Shown here one piece after another: positions 34,583 through 40,960 of a DNA stretch of 64,000 bases (position 1 is its first letter; every line of letters begins with the position of its first letter). Source of the DNA: Acidovorax kalamii (lineage in GTDB: Bacteria; Pseudomonadota; Gammaproteobacteria; Burkholderiales; Burkholderiaceae_C); the NCBI RefSeq assembly GCF_002245625.1, contig NZ_NOIG01000005.1:62001-126000 (forward strand), read 5' to 3'. Under the pieces are notes generated by a model. That model saw only the letters and a program-made list of their open reading frames with translations. It made no database searches and was not told the origin of the DNA. A program made the translations under genes and the position numbers.

Positions 34583-34788
34583 GGCCGCTCCCGGTAGCAA
34601 ACCAGCACATCCCCCTGCCACTCGAAGGCCTGCCCTTGGCAAACCTTGCGGGCGGCGAAGTCCCGGGAGTTCTGGGCCTGCCGCTGTAGCTCTTCGGGCT
34701 CTGCGCGGTCCTCGTAGGTGGTGCCCGCCACTGCGGCCATGCCGAAGGCGATCAGCGGGCCCAAGATCCAGACGATCACTACTTTCAT
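34579..34788 (-). CDS. Small membrane-anchored protein (69 aa)
   Basis: ATG 34788. The N-terminal hydrophobic stretch (VVIVWILGPLIAFGMAAVAG) is a membrane anchor or uncleaved signal. The outer part holds two Cys (KVCQGQAFEWQGDVLVCYRE) that could form a disulfide. It overlaps the upstream stop by 4 bp. Confidence 0.65.
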   Translation of the reverse strand: MKVVIVWILGPLIAFGMAAVAGTTYEDRAEPEELQRQAQNSRDFAARKVCQGQAFEWQGDVLVCYRERP

Positions 34789-35318
34789 GTGGGTTCTCCT
34801 GCGGGCTGCTTGATATGTGAAGCAACCCAGTTGCGCATGCGTTCCCATCGGCGCCGGGCAACGATGGCTTGGTCGATCTCGACGCGCACGGTGCGGTTGT
34901 GGCGCTCTTTGTAGTAGGGCGGTCGGAAGTGGTCCGGGGGCATGGGCCCGCAGATCACCACGTCCACGTACTCGTAAGTACTGGTGCCCTCGTCGTTCTC
35001 CCAGACGATTTCACGGACCATCGCGGGAGCAATGCCAAAGAGGGCAGCCACTGCATCCCAGTCCTCCGGGTCAACGGTGGTCATGTCCAGGCCGCGCTTG
35101 GCGCCAAGCACACCCAGCGTGCAGTAGTCGCCATCTGCCGTAACCAGGGACTCGCCAATCAGAGCCTTCTCCGGCATGGCATCCAGCGCGGCCAGCACCT
35201 CGCGCAGCGCTGCTTGGCCGCGTTTGCCGTTGATGGCGCTGTTCACAGCGGCGCGCCAGCGGCCCATGGCCAGGGGATCGTCTTCGCCGTAGTCGTCGGT
35301 GTATCCGCTCCTGCTCAT
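34785..35318 (-). CDS. Hypothetical phage protein (177 aa)
   Basis: ATG 35318 (MSRSGYTDDYGEDDPLAMGR). The section WRAAVNSAINGKRGQAALRE and LLAALDAMPEKALIGESLVT recurs in uncharacterised proteins of siphophages, followed by DYCTLGVLGAKRGLDMTTVD. It seems a soluble helical domain and its role is unknown. It overlaps both neighbours by 4 bp. Confidence 0.75.
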   Translation of the reverse strand: MSRSGYTDDYGEDDPLAMGRWRAAVNSAINGKRGQAALREVLAALDAMPEKALIGESLVTADGDYCTLGVLGAKRGLDMTTVDPEDWDAVAALFGIAPAMVREIVWENDEGTSTYEYVDVVICGPMPPDHFRPPYYKERHNRTVRVEIDQAIVARRRWERMRNWVASHIKQPAGEPT

Positions 35319-35488
35319 AGCGGTTCTCCTTGCTCGAGTGCGTCTGGGTCCAGCCCCGCGCCGATGGCCGCAGCCTCGCGCTGGCGCTGGGCGGCCGCCT
35401 CGTTGTGGCGCTTGGTCTCGGCCTGGGCTGCTTGGGATGCAGCGAAGGCAAGGACGCGGGCTGTGTGGTCTTGGATGGGGTCGGTCAC
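35315..35488 (-). CDS. Small helical phage protein (57 aa), GTG start
   Basis: GTG 35488 overlaps the upstream TGA (GTGA). The product (VTDPIQDHTARVLAFAASQA ... DPDALEQGEPL) is a single long Ala/Gln-rich helix. No family is recognised. Confidence 0.55.
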   Translation of the reverse strand: MTDPIQDHTARVLAFAASQAAQAETKRHNEAAAQRQREAAAIGAGLDPDALEQGEPL

Positions 35489-35847
35489 GCTGCCTCCTTT
35501 GCCAATCGGTTGGCGATCAGCGAAACGCGGCGCTTGGCCGCGCCCAGCGCTTTGCGCATGGGCTTGCGCTCCTGAATGAGCTGGTGCGCGCGTAGGGCGT
35601 GAGGGCAGTTCTCCGCGAGAAAGCCCTCTATGTCGTCTTCGTGGTTCACGTAGTACCAGCCCTCGTACGGCCCCGCGTACTTCTGCTCGTAGGCGAGCTT
35701 GAGCCACTTGTTCCTTCCCTCCCACTTGTCACCGTCAGGGGCGGCCATAAGGCTGTCGCTGAGGGCTTCCCCGATCTGCTTGTCCATCGCTGCAACCGCT
35801 GCTTTGGCGCGATACCACTCCACCAGGGCGAGTTCGGTTTTGTTCAC
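35485..35847 (-). CDS. Hypothetical phage protein (120 aa), GTG start
   Basis: GTG 35847 is chosen because it overlaps the upstream stop (GTGA), like three other starts in this operon; GTG 35853 is possible. The product is helical with YEQKYAGPYEGWYYVNHEDD in the middle and a basic end (RKALGAAKRRVSLIANRLAK). Function is unknown. Confidence 0.65.
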   Translation of the reverse strand: MNKTELALVEWYRAKAAVAAMDKQIGEALSDSLMAAPDGDKWEGRNKWLKLAYEQKYAGPYEGWYYVNHEDDIEGFLAENCPHALRAHQLIQERKPMRKALGAAKRRVSLIANRLAKEAA

Positions 35848-36041
35848 GACCACACCCCCATGTGCGCGTTGTGCTGGACCTGATCGGCCAGCGCGCGGTG
35901 GCAGCGGCTGGCCTCGCGGTGCTGCTGGTGCTCCAGGTCTGCCGCCACGCGCTGCGCTTCTTCGGGCGGCGTGCCGGGGGCGATGTGCGGCCAGTGCCCG
36001 CGCAGGGCTTCGACCATCACGGGATTAACGTGCGCGTTCAT
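35844..36041 (-). CDS. Small hypothetical phage protein (65 aa)
   Basis: ATG 36041 with AGAGGTGG eight bases before it. The product (MNAHVNPVMVEALRGHWPHI ... NAHMGVWS) is one amphipathic helical domain. Its stop is shared with the next GTG start. Confidence 0.6.
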   Translation of the reverse strand: MNAHVNPVMVEALRGHWPHIAPGTPPEEAQRVAADLEHQQHREASRCHRALADQVQHNAHMGVWS

Positions 36042-36480
36042 ACGGGCCACCTCTTTTTTGAACTGGTGTTTTCAGGATTTGCTGATCTGTCCACCCACGC
36101 TTCCATCGCGTGGACAGGGTGATGGGGCTTATGCCAATGGCTTCCGCCCATGCCGCGAGCGGCTTTGTGATGCCATCAAGCGTCAGGCGGATGGTGTTTC
36201 GCTTGTTTCGCTGCTGCTCTTTGGTAGTGGCCCAGCGGCAGTTATCCGGCGCATATGGACCGTTGTTGTCTATGCGCTCAAGAGACATGCCATCTGGCGG
36301 ATCGCCCATGTCTGCATAAAAAGCTTCAAAAGAGTTTCGCCACCGCTCGCAGACAAAAATCCCGCGTGTGCCGTAGTTCTGAAACGTCTTGCCGCCCGGG
36401 CTGTGACAGCGCTTACGCATCGACACCCAGATCTCATAAACACGGGTTTTGGTCATGCCGTGCGTTGTCTTTGCAGCCAT
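36025..36480 (-). CDS. HNH/AP2-type homing-endonuclease-like protein (151 aa)
   Basis: ATG 36480. The stretch VYEIWVSMRKRCHSPGGKTF, YGTRGIFVCERWRNSFEAFY, ADMGDPPDGMSLERIDNNGP and YAPDNCRWATTKEQQRNKRN is the conserved core of a phage family linked to HNH/AP2 homing nucleases. The C-terminal helix-turn-helix-like part (PLAAWAEAIGISPITLSTRW) could recognise DNA. It lies upstream of the small gene at 35844, overlapping by 17 bp. Confidence 0.78.
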   Translation of the reverse strand: MAAKTTHGMTKTRVYEIWVSMRKRCHSPGGKTFQNYGTRGIFVCERWRNSFEAFYADMGDPPDGMSLERIDNNGPYAPDNCRWATTKEQQRNKRNTIRLTLDGITKPLAAWAEAIGISPITLSTRWKRGWTDQQILKTPVQKRGGPYERAR

Positions 36481-36505
36481 GGTGCTCTCCAGGGAATGAG
36501 TGAAA

Positions 36506-36715
36506 TCAGGGCGCGGCGCTTGATGAGTGAGCGCGTGTAGCTATCAATGCGATAGCGATGCAGGTGTAAAAAAGCCCACGCGAGGTGGGCGAACCCCTGC
36601 GCAAGGCAGGAGGGGAGGGAGAGGGTGGGCGCACCGGTTGCCCGGCTTTGGTTGCGCTTTCGCGCGGGGCGCCCGTGATGTGATGGCCCCGGCGCTGGTC
36701 CGGGACGGTGGTCAT
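36506..36715 (-). CDS. Doubtful small gene ending inside repeat copy C (69 aa)
   Basis: ATG 36715 overlaps the stop of the zinc-ribbon gene (ATGA), which argues for translation. The second half runs through a terminator hairpin and ends within repeat copy C, so the natural C-terminus may have been replaced. The product is Pro/Arg-rich with no family. Confidence 0.25.
   Translation of the reverse strand: MTTVPDQRRGHHITGAPRESATKAGQPVRPPSPSPPALRRGSPTSRGLFYTCIAIALIATRAHSSSAAP
36511..36559 (+). repeat. Comamonadaceae-type intergenic palindrome, copy C
   Basis: gcgcggcgcttgatgagtga then gcgcgtgtagctatcaatgc and gatagcgatg. Same block order as copies A and B, with an extra tagctatc/gatagc inverted pair at its end. 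It lies in the prophage between the genes ending at 36712 and starting at 36480. Confidence 0.65.
36565..36590 (-). terminator. Intrinsic terminator beside repeat copy C
   Basis: gcccac/gtgggc stem with a T-run of seven on the minus strand. It would stop leftward transcription from the early promoter after only about 1.4 kb unless antiterminated. Confidence 0.75.
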
Positions 36716-36909
36716 ATCAAAACCAGCTGCTCAACCACCTGTCGCCCGACAAGCTCCTCGGCCTCGCCGTTGATCCAGCGGTCCCAGTCCTTGCGGTTGA
36801 TGCGCAAGCCCTTGAACACCTGGGCCCCGCATTGGTGGCAGTGGCTGCGTTCGTGCGGCTTTCCCGGCGAGAACACCGTCACGGCGCCGCCGCAGTCGAT
36901 ACAGGTCAT
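36712..36909 (-). CDS. Small zinc-ribbon protein (65 aa)
   Basis: CIDCGGAVTVFSPGKPHERS, then HCHQCG gives two CxxC pairs, a zinc ribbon, followed by a helical part with WDRWINGEAEELVGRQVVEQ. ATG 36909 overlaps the upstream stop (ATGA). Probably a nucleic-acid- or protein-binding regulator. Confidence 0.72.
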   Translation of the reverse strand: MTCIDCGGAVTVFSPGKPHERSHCHQCGAQVFKGLRINRKDWDRWINGEAEELVGRQVVEQLVLI

Positions 36910-37169
36910 ATCCTTGGCGCCCGTGCTTTCATGAACGCCTCGGCCATTTCGCGCAGCGCCTGGATATCGGCGGCCATTTCGTGGAGTGCAGATGGCCCAT
37001 ATGCCGTTTCTACTGCCGCCACCTCGTCGCCGAAAGACTTGGCCAGCCGGAGAACAACTTCAGCGTTGACGCTTCGGTTGTTCTTCCTTGCGGCATCCAC
37101 CAGCATCCCCTTCAATGACTTGGACATGCGCAGAGGCAATTGGGCATCTCGGGCTTCTGAATAGGACAT
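36906..37169 (-). CDS. Arc-type ribbon-helix-helix DNA-binding protein (87 aa)
   Basis: QLPLRMSKSLKGMLVDAARK and NNRSVNAEVVLRLAKSF are the strand and two helices of an Arc/Mnt repressor-like fold. The acidic C-terminal half may assist oligomerisation. It is the second gene of the leftward operon and a candidate early regulator. Confidence 0.85.
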   Translation of the reverse strand: MSYSEARDAQLPLRMSKSLKGMLVDAARKNNRSVNAEVVLRLAKSFGDEVAAVETAYGPSALHEMAADIQALREMAEAFMKARAPRI

Positions 37170-37178
37170 GTGAGACTC

Positions 37179-37523
37179 CTACTCGCCCTCAAACTTCCCG
37201 GCAGTCGCCTGCAGATACAGGCCGTCATCGTCGAAAGACAAGGCAATGGCGTGCCGCTCAATGGGCATCCCGACCTGGGCCGCATGCATCAGCACTTGCC
37301 GCGAGGACTCCATTTGCCGCTCGGCGGCGTGGCGCGCAACCACGGCGATGGCGAGCGTGAGGCCAGCAACGCCTGGGTGCTGTTTGCGCATATCTTCCAG
37401 CTCTGTCTGCACGCGTTCGAGCGCCACTGTGGCGCCGGTGTCCAGCAGCAGTTTGTGCGCACGTTTCTGCGGAACCATGCATTTCATCGGCCGCGCGCCG
37501 GGGATTTCGAGTTGTTCGTCCAT
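37179..37523 (-). CDS. Hypothetical first gene of the leftward early operon (114 aa)
   Basis: ATG 37523 (MDEQLEIPGARPMKCMVPQK). The product is mostly helical (TVALERVQTELEDMRKQHPG) with a strand-rich end (AIALSFDDDGLYLQATAGKF). No family is recognised. Position corresponds to that of the N antiterminator in lambda, but no arginine-rich RNA-binding segment is visible, so that role is not claimed. Confidence 0.68.
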   Translation of the reverse strand: MDEQLEIPGARPMKCMVPQKRAHKLLLDTGATVALERVQTELEDMRKQHPGVAGLTLAIAVVARHAAERQMESSRQVLMHAAQVGMPIERHAIALSFDDDGLYLQATAGKFEGE

Positions 37524-37600
37524 GCTGTCTCTCCTGTTGAAAACCTCAACCGCCTGTCACGCGGCTCAGGTTTCGGCCCTCTGTTGAAGGCCTCCCCCGG

Positions 37601-37675
37601 TTACTCAATCCGGGTCCACTGCGGGAAGTTCTGACGGTGATTCAGGCCGGGTCTTCCGGCTAAGTTGGGGGTCAT
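37601..37675 (-). CDS. 24-residue reading frame with a strong ribosome binding site
   Basis: GCGAAGGAGAACAA precedes ATG 37675. The frame (MTPNLAGRPGLNHRQNFPQW, TRIE) ends 77 bp before the next start. It is the first translatable frame after the leftward promoter. It could be a leader peptide or a chance frame. Confidence 0.3.
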   Translation of the reverse strand: MTPNLAGRPGLNHRQNFPQWTRIE

Positions 37676-37945
37676 TTGTTCTCCTTCGCAGCGCTGGGCT
37701 GCCTGGTTGTTCCGGGTGTCCGACCCGTGGCGAATGCTTTTTTGACCTAGCCCAGCAGGGCCTCTGAGTCGCAGGTATTGGTTCATGCGCTCTCTGTCTT
37801 TTGCTTCTGCCGACAGGTCGATGGGGCAGGCCACGCGCCTCACGGCGGGTTACGGCTATTCATCCACTCACGGTTTTAAGGAGCCTTCCGTGGTGACCGC
37901 CGATCCGCTCACCCTGTCGCTGCGTTTTGCTGCGATGGGTGGATT
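37676..37945. other. Leader of the leftward early transcript, no gene
   Basis: About 270 bp between the leftward promoter and the 24-codon frame. gcgaatgcttt at 37730-37740 resembles half of the repressor operator. Otherwise no supported feature. Confidence 0.4.
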
Positions 37946-37994
37946 AAAGCATTCTTTCATAAAAGAAGCAAAGCATTCTTTCAAATATGCTTTA
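37946..37994 (-). promoter_or_regulatory. Leftward early promoter (pL-like) with repressor operators OL1-OL3
   Basis: On the minus strand TTGAAA (37979-37984) and TATGAA (37956-37961) are spaced by exactly 17 bp. The 12-mer aaagcattcttt occurs at 37946-37957 and 37970-37981, one over the -10 box and one filling the spacer up to the -35 box. A third, weaker site (aaatatgcttt, 37983-37993) lies just upstream. The same sequence, inverted, recurs between cI and cro at 42300-42368. Confidence 0.82.
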
Positions 37995-38030
37995 CTAAAA
38001 CTACCTATCCGAATACGTAGGACCGCACAG

Positions 38031-38062
38031 ACAAAAAATAAGCCCACCGCAGTGGGTGGGCT
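38031..38062 (-). terminator. Intrinsic terminator after the gene at 38175
   Basis: agcccacc/ggtgggct 8-bp stem, followed on the minus strand by ttattttttg. It insulates the leftward promoter from the gene upstream. Confidence 0.85.
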
Positions 38063-38174
38063 TGAACCTCGCATTTGCAACGAGGAGGGGAGGGCGCCGC
38101 CAGAGGGGGTGGCGGCAATTCCATCGTAGGGCGATGGAGGGAGGGCACTTGTCAGACGGCACCCCGTCATGGGG

Positions 38175-38474
38175 TCAGTCGCCGATCCGCAACCTCCAGG
38201 CCTGGGCCACCCAGTTGCCCTCTGGCGTCTTCTCCATGCCATGGACCTCCAGCTCCCCGGCCACCATGTCCACGATGCGCGGCTCGAACAGGCGCTTCGG
38301 CGAGGAGCAGGACAGGTGCAGGGCGGGCACGGTGCCGAACCGGCCTTCGATGCGCACCACGGTCAGGTCACCAGAGAACTCATGCATCTTGCTGGCGAAC
38401 GGCCGCCGACCACCTTTGCAGTAGAGCTGCAGGATGGTGGCCCTGACGGGGTGGGAGATGTGGAGCGGCGACAT
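38175..38474 (-). CDS. Hypothetical phage protein divergent from the SRAP gene (99 aa)
   Basis: ATG 38474 (MSPLHISHPVRATILQLYCK). A compact beta-rich protein: GDLTVVRIEGRFGTVPALHL, RIVDMVAGELEVHGMEKTPE and WVAQAWRLRIGD. The open frame continues upstream but only as the shadow of the SRAP gene. A LexA-type box lies 6 bp from its start codon, so it may be SOS-induced together with the SRAP gene. Confidence 0.72.
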   Translation of the reverse strand: MSPLHISHPVRATILQLYCKGGRRPFASKMHEFSGDLTVVRIEGRFGTVPALHLSCSSPKRLFEPRIVDMVAGELEVHGMEKTPEGNWVAQAWRLRIGD

Positions 38475-38479
38475 AAATA

Positions 38480-38495
38480 CTGGATAAATATACAG
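38480..38495. promoter_or_regulatory. LexA (SOS) box between divergent genes
   Basis: CTGGATAAATATACAG is CTG-N10-CAG with the AT-rich centre of the proteobacterial LexA site and the preferred ACAG end. It lies 31 bp before the SRAP start and 5 bp from the divergent start, so it could repress both. Confidence 0.75.
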
Positions 38496-38526
38496 TGTTT
38501 GAGCGATTGGGTGTAGAGTTGAGCCC

Positions 38527-39222
38527 ATGTGCAATCGGTACGTGTCGCCAGAAGAAGCTGCCATTGAGCGAGAGTGGTCGGTGGGCAGCCGCAACCCCAT
38601 TCGGTGGTGGGATGAAGTGCTGTTCCCGAGAGGGACTGGCGCATTCATTCGCCGCGCGCGGGACGATGCCGGGTACAGCCGAGAACTGGTGACCGGGCAG
38701 TGGGGGCTGATCCCCTGGTTCGCCAAGGAGGCAAAGCTGGCGTACCAGACGAACAACGCCCGCAGCGAGGAGCTGGCGGCCAAGGCCAGCTTCAAACTGC
38801 CCTGGGCGCGCGGGCAGCGCTGCATCATCCCGGCCGATTCGTTCGATGAGCCGTACTGGGGCCCCTACGACGCCCAGTTCAAGAAATGCGAGTGGTGGCG
38901 CTTCCGCCGCGCCGATGGTCGCCCCTGGGGCCTGGCCGGGCTGTGGAACACCTGGACCGACAAGACGACAGGCGAGGTGCACGAGAGCTACACGATGCTG
39001 ACCATCAACGCCGACGGCCACCCGCTGATGGGGCGCATGCACAAGAACGAACTGGACCCCAAGACCAAGGAGCCGCTGCCGCTGGAGCAGCAGGACAAGC
39101 GCAGCGTGATTCCTATCGAGCTGGCGGACGTGGACACCTGGCTGGCTGGCACCCAGCAGGAGGTGGCCGCGCTGCTTCGCGTTCCCCCAGTCAAAATCTT
39201 CAACGCAGGACCAGCATCATGA
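38527..39222 (+). CDS. SOS-response-associated peptidase (SRAP/YedK-HMCES family)
   Basis: A 231-residue protein with catalytic Cys2 after Met removal (MCNRY), the DNA-binding NNARSE (76-81) and Glu108 in PADSFDEPYWGPY. SRAP proteins form a covalent thiazolidine link to abasic sites in single-stranded DNA. The usual HxRMP is replaced by GRMHKNELDP with His172, as in a divergent subgroup. The LexA box upstream fits the name of the family. In the prophage it could protect replicating or recombining DNA. Confidence 0.93.
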   Translation: MCNRYVSPEEAAIEREWSVGSRNPIRWWDEVLFPRGTGAFIRRARDDAGYSRELVTGQWGLIPWFAKEAKLAYQTNNARSEELAAKASFKLPWARGQRCIIPADSFDEPYWGPYDAQFKKCEWWRFRRADGRPWGLAGLWNTWTDKTTGEVHESYTMLTINADGHPLMGRMHKNELDPKTKEPLPLEQQDKRSVIPIELADVDTWLAGTQQEVAALLRVPPVKIFNAGPAS

Positions 39223-39527
39223 AACTCGTCGTACGGAAACACATTGGCGGCGACGCTTCGCCCGCGCAGCATGAGGCTGTTGAGAAGGCCCTGAGCGCCG
39301 TACTGGCGGAAAGCCGGTTCACCTTCGACAACGCCATGTTGGCCATGGACGAGATCATCAGGCGGGCCGAGATTGAAGAGGGCGACCCGGAGGAGTCGTT
39401 CGAGCCCTTCCATGAGGAGCGGATGGCGCTATACGACCAGATGATGGACGCCGCCGCCCAGGCCGCAGGGGAGCCGGTCTACTTCTTCAGGATCGAAGAC
39501 GGCGAGGATCCGGCGCGGTTCCTGTGA
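39219..39527 (+). CDS. Hypothetical phage protein after the SRAP gene (102 aa)
   Basis: ATG 39219 overlaps the SRAP stop (ATGA), so it is coupled. The product (MKLVVRKHIGGDASPAQHEA ... EDPARFL) is mostly acidic and helical. No family is recognised. Co-expression with the SRAP gene under LexA is likely. Confidence 0.72.
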   Translation: MKLVVRKHIGGDASPAQHEAVEKALSAVLAESRFTFDNAMLAMDEIIRRAEIEEGDPEESFEPFHEERMALYDQMMDAAAQAAGEPVYFFRIEDGEDPARFL

Positions 39528-39536
39528 GTGGGCATG

Positions 39537-39594
39537 AAAAAGCCACCCGGAGGTGGCTGGTAGAGCAAAAGAAAACCGCCCCGAAGGGCGGTTT
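39537..39594. terminator. Two terminators between convergent transcripts
   Basis: agccacc/ggtggct (39541-39558) has its T-run on the minus strand. aaaccgccc/gggcggttt (39573-39594) is a 9-bp perfect stem with T and A runs in its arms, working in both directions. They separate the SRAP unit from the toxin-antitoxin-like pair. Confidence 0.85.
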
Positions 39595-39609
39595 ATCTAT
39601 ATGCGCGCC

Positions 39610-39972
39610 CTAGGCTGCTTTCTTCAGCTCTTCTGGCATTGGCTCTTCGGGGTCAGCTTTCTTCAGGGCCTCAATGCGATGCTCTGCTTGGTCCGCCTTT
39701 GCCGTGTGATGCTCCAGAACTTCCTTCATCCCTTCTGGAATGAATCGTTGCAGGATGTCTCGCATCAATGGCTGATACCCGACCCCATGGTGGGCCGCAA
39801 TCAGCTTGTACGCATCGATCATCCCTTTGGGCATGCGGATCGAGATGGATTGCATCCCGAGCGCATCATCCAGCGCCGCCAGGTGCTCAGCGCTGGCAAC
39901 TTCCGCGTGGTCCGCACTCGCGCCGAGCGCGCGAGACTCCCATGCTTCTTCAGTGCCTGCGATCTTGGTCAT
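39610..39972 (-). CDS. CopG/BrnA-type antitoxin-like protein (120 aa)
   Basis: MQSISIRMPKGMIDAYKLIA and AHHGVGYQPLMRDILQRFIP are the strand and helices of the CopG/BrnA ribbon-helix-helix antitoxin family. The N-terminal 35 residues and the Lys/Glu-rich tail are variable. ATG 39972 overlaps the upstream gene's stop (ATGA), as expected for a toxin-antitoxin pair with the toxin first. It should bind the toxin and autoregulate the pair. Confidence 0.82.
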   Translation of the reverse strand: MTKIAGTEEAWESRALGASADHAEVASAEHLAALDDALGMQSISIRMPKGMIDAYKLIAAHHGVGYQPLMRDILQRFIPEGMKEVLEHHTAKADQAEHRIEALKKADPEEPMPEELKKAA

Positions 39973-40268
39973 TAAATTCTCCGTTTGAGGTGACTTGAGT
40001 AAATTTGGATTTCGTCTTCGTTGGGTTCATAGCAGGTCTTCAAGTAGACCTGTTGACCTCTTTGTATATACGCAACTTTGAGCAGTCGATTCTTGTTCGT
40101 CTTGCTGAGGAACCAAAGAGTCTGTGGATCTGTTCTGTGCTCTTCACGGTTGTCAACAAGCAATGGTCCGCTGATGTTTTCGAAGCATTGCTCAACTTCT
40201 CGCCTGTCCACGCTGTGCTTGTCGGCCAGCTTTTCAAGCATCGCTTGGGAGATGACTAGATTCCTCAT
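39972..40268 (-). CDS. BrnT-like toxin candidate (98 aa)
   Basis: The pattern LADKHSVDRREVEQCFENIS, DPQTLWFLSKTNKNRLLKVA and YLKTCYEPNEDEIQIYSSH is that of a small family found directly before CopG/BrnA-type antitoxins, often misnamed after ADP-ribosyl hydrolases. The fold is probably RelE/BrnT-like, with RNA cleavage the likely action. The region is clearly AT-richer than its neighbours, which points to separate acquisition. No toxic activity can be shown from sequence. Confidence 0.75.
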   Translation of the reverse strand: MRNLVISQAMLEKLADKHSVDRREVEQCFENISGPLLVDNREEHRTDPQTLWFLSKTNKNRLLKVAYIQRGQQVYLKTCYEPNEDEIQIYSSHLKRRI

Positions 40269-40427
40269 GGCATGAATTATGAGGTCTATTTAATAACCGT
40301 GTATATACGTGGTTTGTACTACTGTTGTAAGTTCATCCAATTGTATCGCGTAGGTTGTGGCGCCCAATGGTGGTTGCAATAGCCGTACATTCCGCCCCCC
40401 ATTCAATACGGCCAGCCCGTGGGGGCA
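40269..40427. other. AT-rich upstream region of the toxin-antitoxin-like pair
   Basis: About 160 bp, AT-rich next to the toxin gene (gtatatacgtggtttgtac around 40302-40320, with the inverted pair gtatatac), should hold its promoter. No gene is visible. Confidence 0.4.
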
Positions 40428-40655
40428 TCAGCCGTTGCCCACCTCATGCCCCTCGGGCTTGGCATCAAGTTCAGCCAGGGTGTCCTGCAGCGTCTTGATC
40501 AGCTTGGCCACATCCTCTGGGGGCATCTTTACCCAGGCTGTGGATATAGGCAGATCCCCGGCGGCCGTGGCCGTGTGCTTGAGGCCGATGAGGGGGCGAC
40601 CATTCACCAGGCGGGTCCGCACGCTGGTGAATTTCAGGCGAGCAGCGTTCGTCAT
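40428..40655 (-). CDS. Hypothetical phage protein (75 aa)
   Basis: ATG 40655 overlaps the HNH gene stop (ATGA). The product (MTNAARLKFTSVRTRLVNGR ... EVGNG) is a strand-rich first half and a helix (PEDVAKLIKTLQDTLAEL). No family is recognised. It is the last gene of the repressor transcript. Confidence 0.65.
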   Translation of the reverse strand: MTNAARLKFTSVRTRLVNGRPLIGLKHTATAAGDLPISTAWVKMPPEDVAKLIKTLQDTLAELDAKPEGHEVGNG

Positions 40656-40960
40656 GGAGCCTCCTTTGTCCGCGCCTTGCGGCACTCCCTCACATCCACC
40701 AGCGTCTTGAACCGGTGGTCTTCCCGAGTGATCCACTGCATGTTGCTGGGCCGGTCGGCGCCGCCAGCGCACAGGGCGATGACGTGATCCACATGCCACC
40801 CAGGGCAGGCCCCGCGCGTGCGGCCGGTGGCGGGGCAGGGGTTTTCAGCGCGGAATGCTCGCACCTGGGCGCGGTCACGTTCTGTTCTGGCCTCGGCGGG
40901 GGCTGCTGCCAGTAGGGCGATGACGAGGCAGAGGATGGGGCCAGGCGGCGCCACTGCCAC
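40652..40960 (-). CDS. HNH nuclease-like protein with signal peptide (102 aa)
   Basis: GTG 40960 shares its G with the preceding TAG stop, so it is preferred over TTG 40981. A signal sequence (ILCLVIALLAAAPAEA) is followed by an HNH core: PCPATGRTRGACPGWHVDHV, IALCAGGADRPSNMQWITRE and a final Cys-Arg. The D-H and N residues of the motif are kept. It should act outside the cytoplasm, perhaps on incoming DNA; this would suit a lysogen-expressed exclusion gene but is an inference. Confidence 0.75.
   Translation of the reverse strand: MAVAPPGPILCLVIALLAAAPAEARTERDRAQVRAFRAENPCPATGRTRGACPGWHVDHVIALCAGGADRPSNMQWITREDHRFKTLVDVRECRKARTKEAP

Noticed and set aside
37179-37523. N-type antiterminator
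   Set aside because: Position fits, but there is no arginine-rich motif and no clear boxB in the leader.
37785-38129. 114-codon rightward frame across the leftward promoter
   Set aside because: It spans operators and a terminator; its sequence is explained by those elements.
39972-40268. ADP-ribosyl-dinitrogen-reductase hydrolase
   Set aside because: Proteins of this small family sometimes carry that name, but at 98 residues and next to a CopG-type gene the toxin-like reading is better; no hydrolase motif is visible.
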